Origin: Thermoproteota archaeon
Lineage (GTDB): Archaea; Thermoproteota; EX4484-205; JAAOZP01
Direction: 5' to 3'
Length of the DNA stretch: 6,649 nt
Assembly: GCA_026414125.1 (NCBI GenBank)
Contig: JAOAJQ010000072.1
Coordinates: 1-6,649 of the forward strand
Shown: positions 1 to 5,199 of the stretch, in pieces
How the letters are laid out: every line of letters begins with the position of its first letter
Position numbering within the stretch: position 1 is the first letter of the stretch
Notes under the pieces: model-generated
What the model was told of the DNA's origin: nothing
Databases searched by the model: none
Seen by the model: only the letters and a program-made list of their open reading frames with translations
Translations under genes and position numbers: made by a program

Positions 1-521
1 CTCTTATATGGCCCCCAGTTGACCGTGAAATAGTTCCCGCTGATCTTCCTAGCCTTGCGTAGAAACTTCTTATCCCTAGTAGTCTTTATTGACCATGAGG
101 AGGCAAGCATCCATCCCCTGTCGCTCAGAACCCTTTCCATCTCCCTAAGAGCCTTTTCAGCATCCTTCTCTCTCAAATGATGTATCGCTGAAATACATAT
201 TATGCTGTGGAAAACCCTGTTCCTGAAAGGTAGGTGTGTTAACTCGTACTGCACGTAGTGAACCTCTCTTCCAGAAAAGTTTTTCACGCATTGTTTCAAC
301 ATGCTTCTCGAAAAATCCCCTGCAACTATGGTGCCTCCTTTAAACACTTTCAGGTTCCTGCAGTTTCCACAACCATTATCAAGTATTAAGCCATCTTCTC
401 TGTAAAAACCCCTGTCAACCAATATTTCAAGGAAGGTGTCTGGTTTGACCCTCGTCCTGTCAAACTCCTCGAATATGGTGTCGTAGAGCCTACGAACCTC
501 CTCTCGGTAATCACTGGCCAT
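1..521 (-). CDS. Trm9-like class I SAM-dependent methyltransferase, 3' end cut off by window
   Basis: A minus-strand frame opens at the ATG at 521-519 and runs without a stop for 173 codons to the left edge, so the C-terminus is missing. It shows the class I SAM methyltransferase pattern: motif I LDNGCGNC (about residues 47-54), an acidic motif II AGDFS (D69), a motif IV region ending in CISAIHHL (about 109-116), then EMERVL followed by a WMLASSW strand. The IHHL and EMERVL signatures resemble Trm9/ALKBH8-type enzymes that methylate the 5-substituent of wobble uridine in tRNA, so a tRNA-modification role is likely but inferred; archaeal relatives are known to use the Trm112 activator. An oddity is that the usual third glycine of motif I is Cys54. 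A TATA-like element about 27 bases upstream suggests a leaderless mRNA. It diverges from radA. A generic methyltransferase with another substrate remains possible. Confidence 0.8.
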   Translation of the reverse strand, partial: MASDYREEVRRLYDTIFEEFDRTRVKPDTFLEILVDRGFYREDGLILDNGCGNCRNLKVFKGGTIVAGDFSRSMLKQCVKNFSGREVHYVQYELTHLPFRNRVFHSIICISAIHHLREKDAEKALREMERVLSDRGWMLASSWSIKTTRDKKFLRKARKISGNYFTVNWGPYK

Positions 522-543
522 CTGAAGTCTCCACTATACTGGA

Positions 544-551
544 GTTATAAG
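544..551 (-). promoter_or_regulatory. TATA box for the Trm9-like methyltransferase gene
   Basis: Read on the minus strand the element is CTTATAAC, centred about 27 bases before the ATG at 521. Archaeal transcription normally starts about 25 bases from the TATA centre, which would put the transcript start at or next to the start codon (leaderless). This is inferred from spacing only. Confidence 0.5.
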
Positions 552-583
552 CTTGAAACCCTTTACAGAGAACCGGTTTCACA

Positions 584-591
584 TTTATAAG
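584..591 (+). promoter_or_regulatory. TATA box for radA
   Basis: TTTATAAG lies about 48 bases before the radA ATG. Initiation about 25 bases downstream, near 612-614, would give a leader of roughly 22 nt. That leader contains AGAAGGA (622-628), a weak Shine-Dalgarno-like stretch ending about 8 nt before the ATG. A second A/T-rich string, GTTTAAAC at 614-621, is too close to the start to be the main TATA box. Confidence 0.55.
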
Positions 592-635
592 CCACCATTC
601 GAAGAACTTATTGGTTTAAACAGAAGGAAAAAATC

Positions 636-1658
636 ATGGTTAGGAGGAAGGCTGAGGAGGAGAACGAGGAGGACTCTGGTGGAGTGGAGGTTTTCGAATC
701 AATAGAGGACATCCCGGGCATAGGTCCCTCTACTGCCGCTAAGCTCAAGGAGCTTGGTTACACTACTGTTGAAGCACTGGCGACGGCTACCGTAAACGAG
801 CTTGTAAGCGGAGGCATTCCTGATAAGACTGCCGCTAAGATAATATCGCTGGCTAGAAGCAGCATCGAGGTTAAATTTGTTTCAGCACTAGACATTCTTA
901 AGCAACGGGAGCACATTCAGAAGCTCACTACGGGGAGTAAGAAGCTGGACGCTCTTCTAGGAGGAGGACTGGAGACAATGACGATAACCGAGTTCTTCGG
1001 GGAGTATGGGACTGGGAAATCCCAGATAAGCCATCAGCTTGCTGTTAACGTTCAGCTACCTGAAGAAAGAGGCGGTTTAAACGGTAACGTTGTCTACATT
1101 GATACTGAAAACAGTTTCAGGCCCGAGCGAATTGTCGCGATGGCTAAGTATTTGAAACTGGATCCGATTAAGACTGTTGAAAACATCACTGTGGCGGAAG
1201 CCTTTAACTCAGACCATCAGATACTTATAGCTGAGCGTCTCGATGAAATCATTAAGAGTAAGAGGGTGAAGCTCGTCATAGTAGACTCCCTGACAACTCA
1301 CTTCAGAAGCGAATACTTGGGCAGGGAGAGCCTTGTTAAAAGACAGCAGAAGCTGAATGCTCATCTTCACAGGCTTGAACGTCTTTCAAAAGCCTTCAAC
1401 CTTGTCATTGTCGTCACCAACCAGGTTATGGCTAAGCCTGACGAGATCTTCGGAATGGGAGCCTATCCTGTGGGCGGACATATTCTTGCACACAGGAGCC
1501 ACACGAGGATATACCTGCGTAAGGCTAGGGGTGAACAGGGTCTAAGGGTCGCTAGGCTGATAGTCAGCCTGGATAGGCCTGAGGGAGAATGCCTGTTTAA
1601 AATCACTGAGAACGGTATAACTGACGTTGAAGAAGAAGCCTACAGTGAAGAGGGCTAG
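636..1658 (+). CDS. radA: DNA repair and recombination protein RadA (archaeal RecA/Rad51 recombinase)
   Basis: This 340-residue protein forms ATP-dependent filaments on single-stranded DNA and drives homologous pairing and strand exchange in double-strand-break repair and fork restart. The domains are in the usual order: an acidic N-terminal tail; a helix-hairpin-helix domain (IEDIPGIGPSTAAKLKELGY, about 23-42); a linker with the FxxA polymerisation motif FVSA (81-84); and the ATPase core with Walker A GEYGTGKS (122-129), the TENSFRPERI segment (157-166) and Walker B LVIVDS (213-218). Loop L2 follows NQVMAKPDE, and the C-terminus holds PEGECLFKITENGI. Length matches full RadA and not the shorter RadB, which lacks the N-terminal domain. 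No intein interrupts the ATPase motifs. The ATG at 636 is the first start in frame and fits the promoter spacing. Its TAG stop overlaps the stop of convergent aspS. Confidence 0.97.
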   Translation: MVRRKAEEENEEDSGGVEVFESIEDIPGIGPSTAAKLKELGYTTVEALATATVNELVSGGIPDKTAAKIISLARSSIEVKFVSALDILKQREHIQKLTTGSKKLDALLGGGLETMTITEFFGEYGTGKSQISHQLAVNVQLPEERGGLNGNVVYIDTENSFRPERIVAMAKYLKLDPIKTVENITVAEAFNSDHQILIAERLDEIIKSKRVKLVIVDSLTTHFRSEYLGRESLVKRQQKLNAHLHRLERLSKAFNLVIVVTNQVMAKPDEIFGMGAYPVGGHILAHRSHTRIYLRKARGEQGLRVARLIVSLDRPEGECLFKITENGITDVEEEAYSEEG

Positions 1659-2947
1659 GGCTCCAGTCTAAACCTGTCCCTTGGGTATAGCGTTGCTTCC
1701 CTGATGTTGTCCAGCCTAAGAATGCTCATTAAAAGCCTTTCAAGACCTATTGCCCATCCTGCGTGAGGAGGCATGCCGTATCCGAAAGCCTTCAAATGGT
1801 ACGAGAAGTCGCTTGGGTTCAGGTTCTTCTCTATCAACTGTCTTACAAGTTTCTCCTTGTTCTCCTCTCTTGTCCCGCCGGAGCCCAGCTCCAACGGGCC
1901 GTGGTTCAAGTCGAAGGATTGCGAAGTACCGTCTTGGTTAACCTTTATGTAGAAAGGCTTGATTTTACTCGGCCAGTGCGTTATAAAGTAGTACTCCTCC
2001 TTAAGCTTCTCAATGCTCCTTAACTCCTCGCTTCCAACATCGTCTCCAAAACTTACTTTAACACCTTTCTCGTTAAGCATGGAAATAATCTCGCTATACT
2101 TGAATCTTTTCAACGGGATCTCCGGCACTCTTATTTTTAAACCCAGGTTTTCAAACTCATCCTTGCATTTTTCAACTATTTTTTCATGAGTATACTTAAT
2201 CATTTTCTCACAGATAACCATAACGTCCTCCATGTCTGCGAAAGCAACTTCAACATCTACTGAGGTAAACTCGTTCAGATGCTTAGTCGTGTTAAAGGGT
2301 TCAGCCCTGAAAAAAGGGCCTATTTCAAAAACTCTTTCAAATCCTATCACCATTTGCTCCTTGAAAAGCTGAGGGCTCTGGGCTAGGTAAGCTATCTTGT
2401 CGAAGTAAGGCAGGGGAAAGAGGGCTGCCCCGCCCTCTGTTGCAGAAGCTATTATCCTAGGAGTGATTATTTCTACGAAATCGTTTTCATGGAAGAAGTC
2501 TCTCAAAACCTCTAGAAGAGCACTCTTGATTATGAAGATGCTTCTAACCCTTGGCCTGAAAACATCCAGCGGCCGCGCGTCCAGCCTAACGTCAAGACTG
2601 CTTTTAATCCTGTCAGTAGGGTCCAGCGGCAACGGGTGTTCAGAAGCGTTTAAAATCTTTATCTCAACAGGATCTATTTCCAGCCCCTTTGGAGCCTGGG
2701 GTGTTCTCCTTACTCTTCCCATCACTTCTATCACGTCGTTAAGCTTTATGTTGTCAAGCGTGTTTTCAACACTGGGGTTGGACCTTCCTCTGACCCACGT
2801 TATCTGTATCCTGCCCCAACGGTCTGCTAGAACGATGAACTTGACTCCGCCGAGGTCCCTCCTGTCGAGCGCCCAACCGTAGACTCTGACCGTCTTACCC
2901 TCGTCTTCAAGCTTTATGTCAACGCTTCTTTTCCTTTCTCCAAACAT
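1655..2947 (-). CDS. aspS: Aspartyl-tRNA synthetase, archaeal class IIb type
   Basis: This cytoplasmic enzyme charges tRNA with aspartate using ATP. Numbering from a TTG at 2953 (432 residues), an N-terminal OB-fold anticodon-binding domain (about 20-105, with VYGWALDRRDLGG) precedes the class II core. Core landmarks are the HPLPLDPTDR hinge, ATEGGAALFP (171-180), AQSPQLFKEQ (191-200), motif 2 FRAEPFNTTKHLNEF (R216, E218) and motif 3 GWAIGLERLL (399-408). Length is normal for the archaeal type. I prefer the ATG at 2947 (430 residues), but the in-frame TTG at 2953 is possible and no Shine-Dalgarno sequence decides it. The gene follows the zinc-knuckle/KH gene by about 12 nt, so it is probably co-transcribed from that promoter. 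OB-fold residue Pro88, where discriminating enzymes carry Lys, hints that it may also charge tRNA-Asn (inference). Confidence 0.96.
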   Translation of the reverse strand: MFGERKRSVDIKLEDEGKTVRVYGWALDRRDLGGVKFIVLADRWGRIQITWVRGRSNPSVENTLDNIKLNDVIEVMGRVRRTPQAPKGLEIDPVEIKILNASEHPLPLDPTDRIKSSLDVRLDARPLDVFRPRVRSIFIIKSALLEVLRDFFHENDFVEIITPRIIASATEGGAALFPLPYFDKIAYLAQSPQLFKEQMVIGFERVFEIGPFFRAEPFNTTKHLNEFTSVDVEVAFADMEDVMVICEKMIKYTHEKIVEKCKDEFENLGLKIRVPEIPLKRFKYSEIISMLNEKGVKVSFGDDVGSEELRSIEKLKEEYYFITHWPSKIKPFYIKVNQDGTSQSFDLNHGPLELGSGGTREENKEKLVRQLIEKNLNPSDFSYHLKAFGYGMPPHAGWAIGLERLLMSILRLDNIREATLYPRDRFRLEP

Positions 2948-2959
2948 TTTCAATCATCT

Positions 2960-3457
2960 TCAGGAGGACTGAATCCTAACGTTAATACCTAGTTTTTTAG
3001 CGAGGTTCTCGAGCTTCTGGGTCTGCTTCTCATCCAGCTCTTTCCCTTCAACTATGATTTTAAACTCAGTAATATTGCCTGGAAGCCACACTTTGCTTAA
3101 GCCGATTATTCTAAACGGGTACACGAGTTCCTCAAGCTTCCTCTTCTGGTCTTTCCTGTAATCCACAACTATTATTTTCTCGACGCCGGTATCCCTCATA
3201 ATTCTCTCAGCAATCTCCTTTCTGTCTCTGAGAATCCTCACCCCATCGTTATTGCTTAAAATAAGTAGAAAACCGTCTTCAACATAAGTCTTCTTTAACT
3301 CGATTTTTTCCAGCTCACGGATCCTGCTGGCTTCCTCGAGGAGGATTCTTGATAATGTTAAATCTAAATCGCTATTTTTCCCACTGTCTATGAGCTCTCT
3401 GCATTTCTGGCATAAGATTCCGCTTTTCACGCAGAAATCGCAGAAAGGTATTTTCAT
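2960..3457 (-). CDS. Small zinc-knuckle plus NusA-like KH-domain RNA-binding protein
   Basis: The protein has 165 residues. The N-terminus carries two CxxC pairs (C6/C9 and C16/C19; CDFC then CQKC), a probable zinc site. A charged helix follows (about 33-56), then two compact alpha/beta units at about 58-100 and 112-165. Their spacing (DGFLLILS...EKIIVVDY, then RIIGL...FKIIVEGKELDE...LGINVRIQ) recalls the paired KH domains of archaeal NusA-like proteins annotated as transcription elongation factors. No canonical GxxG loop is visible, so RNA binding is inferred and may be weak or altered. The longer-known archaeal NusA usually sits with RNA polymerase genes, so this is likely a distinct paralogue. 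It is the first gene of a pair with aspS, ending about 12 nt before that gene's ATG. The ATG at 3457 follows a TATA box at normal distance, giving an almost leaderless mRNA. Confidence 0.65.
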   Translation of the reverse strand: MKIPFCDFCVKSGILCQKCRELIDSGKNSDLDLTLSRILLEEASRIRELEKIELKKTYVEDGFLLILSNNDGVRILRDRKEIAERIMRDTGVEKIIVVDYRKDQKRKLEELVYPFRIIGLSKVWLPGNITEFKIIVEGKELDEKQTQKLENLAKKLGINVRIQSS

Positions 3458-3482
3458 ATACTGTCTTGTGGGCTATTAAACT

Positions 3483-3491
3483 CTTTTTAAA
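3483..3491 (-). promoter_or_regulatory. TATA box for the zinc-knuckle/KH-aspS pair
   Basis: Read on the minus strand, ATTTAAAAAG follows a purine-rich GGGAAG that could serve as the TFB recognition element. Its centre is about 30 bases before the ATG at 3457, predicting a leader of only a few nucleotides. No second promoter is evident between the two genes, so it should serve both. Confidence 0.5.
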
Positions 3492-3521
3492 TCTTCCCTC
3501 TTTCCGAAAGCCACGTAAACC

Positions 3522-3530
3522 TTTTAAATA
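3522..3530 (+). promoter_or_regulatory. TATA box for rpl40e
   Basis: TTTTAAATA is centred about 30 bases before the L40e ATG at 3556, so transcription should begin around 3551-3554 with a leader of at most a few bases. It lies in the 98-bp divergent gap, back to back with the promoter of the zinc-knuckle/KH gene. Confidence 0.55.
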
Positions 3531-3555
3531 CTAATCTGTAGCGTGATTTGGCAGC

Positions 3556-3723
3556 ATGAAGATAAGCGACCCTGTGCTGATTGAGATCGTTAAGAAACGG
3601 AGACTGCGGTTCATGGTATGCAGGAACTGTGGTGCAAGGAATGCTATTAGTGCGAAGAAGTGTAGGAAATGCCACAGTAAGAATCTAAGGCCGAAGAGGA
3701 CTGAGAGGAGAGCCAAGAAATAG
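3556..3723 (+). CDS. rpl40e: Large-subunit ribosomal protein L40e
   Basis: This is a 55-residue, strongly basic protein of the archaeal 50S subunit, homologous to the ribosomal part of the eukaryotic ubiquitin-L40 fusion. The translation starts MKISDPVLIEIVKKRRLRFM and contains a four-cysteine zinc ribbon, CRNC (C22, C25) and CRKC (C36, C39), and ends RPKRTERRAKK. Both the cysteine spacing and the 50-56 residue length are typical of archaeal L40e. As in other archaea there is no ubiquitin moiety. The ATG at 3556 is the only plausible start and sits just after the predicted transcription start, so translation is probably leaderless. A tRNA gene with its own promoter follows 44 bp after the TAG stop. 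Confidence 0.95.
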   Translation: MKISDPVLIEIVKKRRLRFMVCRNCGARNAISAKKCRKCHSKNLRPKRTERRAKK

Positions 3724-3739
3724 GGGCGCATAGAAAAGA

Positions 3740-3747
3740 ATATAAAA
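3740..3747 (+). promoter_or_regulatory. BRE/TATA promoter of tRNA-Val
   Basis: ATATAAAA is preceded by purine-rich AAAAGA, a good TFB recognition element, and is centred about 24 bases before the first tRNA base at 3768. This is one of the best core promoters in the window and implies that the tRNA is transcribed independently of rpl40e, with little or no 5' leader. Confidence 0.7.
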
Positions 3748-3767
3748 CAGACGTTGAGTCTTTAACC

Positions 3768-3860
3768 GGGCCGGTCGTTCAGATGGCTAGGACGCCGCTC
3801 TCACACAGCGGAGGTCGCCGGTTCGAAAATGGGGATTAATCGGAAATCCGGCCCGGCCCA
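3768..3860 (+). tRNA. tRNA-Val (anticodon CAC) with a 19-nt T-loop intron
   Basis: A full cloverleaf can be drawn. The acceptor stem is GGGCCGG (3768-3774) with CCGGCCC (3853-3859) and discriminator A3860. The D-stem is GTTC/GGAC with a loop holding A14, G18G19 and A21. The anticodon stem is CCGCT/AGCGG around CTCACAC, giving anticodon CAC at 3802-3804 (valine, GUG codons). The variable loop is AGGTC and the T-stem is GCCGG (3817-3821) with CCGGC (3848-3852). The region between the T-stem halves is 26 nt instead of 7. Removing 3828-3846 restores the canonical TTCGAAT loop and a 74-nt mature tRNA. CCA is not encoded and must be added by nucleotidyltransferase. Maturation needs the splicing endonuclease and RNA ligase. 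A tRNA finder without an intron model for this position could miss the gene or mis-score its T-arm. Confidence 0.93.
3828..3846 (+). other. Archaeal tRNA intron at position 59/60 (T-loop)
   Basis: The precursor folds into a bulge-helix-bulge. Outer helix: T-stem GCCGG/CCGGC. Central helix: exon TTCG (3822-3825) with intron CGGA (3841-3844), 4 bp including one G-U. Three-nucleotide bulges AAA (3826-3828) and AAT (3845-3847) lie on opposite strands. Cutting after the second base of each bulge releases exactly 19 nt and joins A3827 to T3847. The distal helix is short (about 2 bp). Introns at non-anticodon positions are established in crenarchaeal tRNAs. Confidence 0.85.
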
Positions 3861-3876
3861 TTTCTCTTCATGTTTT
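3861..3876 (+). terminator. Pyrimidine-rich tract after tRNA-Val, possible terminator
   Basis: Immediately downstream of the tRNA come TTTCTCTTCATG and then TTTT (3873-3876). T-rich runs are the usual archaeal intrinsic termination signal. The tract falls in the 24-bp gap before the stop of the convergent aCPSF2 gene, where a stop for the tRNA transcript would be expected. The runs are short and interrupted, so support is modest. Confidence 0.4.
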
Positions 3877-3884
3877 CAGCTTAA

Positions 3885-5141
3885 TTAGACGATGTAGCTT
3901 TCCCCGAGCTCCGGGGCTACTGCGTCAAGTCCGAGACGGTTTCTAGCGTATTCCGCCAGTTTCTCACAGTTGTCTGAATCACCATGGACTATGAAAGTTT
4001 TCTCCGCCTTAATCCTTCCTATCAGTTTTTCAAGCTGATCCTTCCCGCTGTGCGAGGAGAGCTCGAAATGCTTTACTTCAGCCTTAACCTTAGACAGTTT
4101 TCCATCCACCGTCACTATTTTCTTCTCTAGGAGGAGCCTCCCAGGTGTTCCTTCAACCTGATAGCTGACGAAAGCTATTAGGTTTCTGCCTGATTTACCA
4201 ACCTCTTTAAGGTAGAAGTTGACCGGGCCTCCTTGAAGCATCCCAGCTGGTGTGACGATCACGCCGGGGCTCTTTAAAGCCACCTCTCTCTGTCTCTGTG
4301 TGGTTATCCATGTTACTTGCTTGGCTGCTTTCTCAAGCAGATCGGGGTTGGACAGCCATTCTGGGAAATCAAAAAGTATCTCCGTCACAGTCCTAGCCAT
4401 GCCGTCGTAATAAACGTTGTGGGGGAAATCGTGTTTAGCAAGTATCGTTATAACTTCCTGAGACCTCCCCAGCCCGAAGGCTGGGACAAGTGCTATACCT
4501 CCTCTTTCAACAGTTTCACTAAGCTTTCTGACAAACTTCGCCTCAACCTCCTCCCTAGCAGGATGATTCTTATTCGCGTAAGTGCTTTCAACAATCGCTA
4601 TGTCGACCTGGGGATAATCGGTATAAGCACCCTTCAGCAGGGTTGTTTCAATCGTGTTAATGTCTCCAGTGTAAAGCACCCTCTTCTCGTCAAGCTCGAG
4701 TAAAACCTGCCCTCCTCCAGGAGTATGGCCTGCCGAGAGGAAGACAAGTTTAAAACCGTTTTGAGAGAATTCCTCCTGATAACCAAGCTTTCTCGACTTG
4801 CTTACGAACCTGTCTACTTCTAGAACTTCAAACGGAACAGTTTCTTTCGACACCCTCAGGAAGTCTAGCAATATCAGTTTAGCGAGCGGTGCTGTTAAAC
4901 TTGTCAGGAAAGACTCTCTTCCCCCGCTTATGAAAAATATGGGTGCAGCTCCAACATGATCCAGATGGGCATGCGTTATAATTATGCTGTCTACTTCTCT
5001 GGGCGGGATGTGCATGGGATACTTAACCTGCCTCCCGGAGAGCATTACTCCAGCATCTAGGAGGAGGCGTCTCTCCCTGCCCGCCAGGTAAATAGCGGAT
5101 CTTCCTACTTCACGTACTCCGCCAAGAAATTTTATAAGCAT
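3885..5141 (-). CDS. Metallo-beta-lactamase/beta-CASP ribonuclease, aCPSF2 (archaeal RNase J-like) type
   Basis: This 418-residue enzyme is expected to use two zinc ions to degrade or process RNA in the cytoplasm. Visible residues are motif 2 THAHLDH (H57, H59, D61, H62), motif 3 AGHTPGG (H139), motif 4 YTGDIN (D160), and beta-CASP motifs A VESTY (E185), B SSHSG (H364) and C VHGD (H386). The set is complete, so the enzyme should be active. The protein begins directly at MLIKFLGGVREVG, with no N-terminal KH domains. This separates it from aCPSF1 (the termination factor) and fits the short aCPSF2 group, of which the Sulfolobus member is a 5'-3' exonuclease. The exact polarity here is inferred. 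The ATG at 5141 has GAGG 8 nt upstream. It diverges from the PAC2-family gene and converges on tRNA-Val. Confidence 0.9.
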   Translation of the reverse strand: MLIKFLGGVREVGRSAIYLAGRERRLLLDAGVMLSGRQVKYPMHIPPREVDSIIITHAHLDHVGAAPIFFISGGRESFLTSLTAPLAKLILLDFLRVSKETVPFEVLEVDRFVSKSRKLGYQEEFSQNGFKLVFLSAGHTPGGGQVLLELDEKRVLYTGDINTIETTLLKGAYTDYPQVDIAIVESTYANKNHPAREEVEAKFVRKLSETVERGGIALVPAFGLGRSQEVITILAKHDFPHNVYYDGMARTVTEILFDFPEWLSNPDLLEKAAKQVTWITTQRQREVALKSPGVIVTPAGMLQGGPVNFYLKEVGKSGRNLIAFVSYQVEGTPGRLLLEKKIVTVDGKLSKVKAEVKHFELSSHSGKDQLEKLIGRIKAEKTFIVHGDSDNCEKLAEYARNRLGLDAVAPELGESYIV

Positions 5142-5149
5142 GTTTTAAT

Positions 5150-5153
5150 CCTC
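5150..5153 (-). promoter_or_regulatory. Shine-Dalgarno-like GAGG before the aCPSF2 gene
   Basis: On the minus strand GAGG is separated by 8 nt from the ATG at 5141. It is one of only two convincing ribosome-binding motifs in the window and supports this start. It also agrees with a leader of about 14 nt predicted from the upstream TATA box. Confidence 0.45.
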
Positions 5154-5172
5154 TTGACTGCTTCCATTTTAG

Positions 5173-5186
5173 CCTTTTATTTAAAG
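5173..5186. promoter_or_regulatory. A/T-rich core shared by two divergent promoters (aCPSF2 and PAC2 genes)
   Basis: The 58-bp gap between the divergent genes has one strong A/T block. Read leftward it is CTTTAAATAAAAGG, about 40 bases before the aCPSF2 ATG, a good TATA box with a short leader. Read rightward, TTTTATTTAA lies only about 20 bases before the TTG at 5200. A weaker TTTTAG near 5167-5172 is better spaced for the plus strand. The two promoters must overlap, so they may compete for TBP/TFB. Confidence 0.45.
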
Positions 5187-5199
5187 TTTTAATATTACA

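Noticed and set aside
636..1658. Possible intein within RadA
   Set aside because: The ATPase motifs are contiguous and the total length of 340 residues is that of an uninterrupted RadA.
2463..2882. 139-codon plus-strand open frame opposite aspS
   Set aside because: It lies wholly within the well-conserved aspS coding region on the other strand, has low-complexity Ser/Leu-rich composition and shows no domain.
3487..3731. Minus-strand open frames of 62 and 66 codons over rpl40e
   Set aside because: They are shadows of the L40e gene; the plus-strand product has a perfect four-cysteine ribbon and a promoter.
4317..4703. 128-codon plus-strand open frame opposite the aCPSF2 gene
   Set aside because: It is antisense to motif-bearing codons of a complete nuclease gene and looks like a chance frame.
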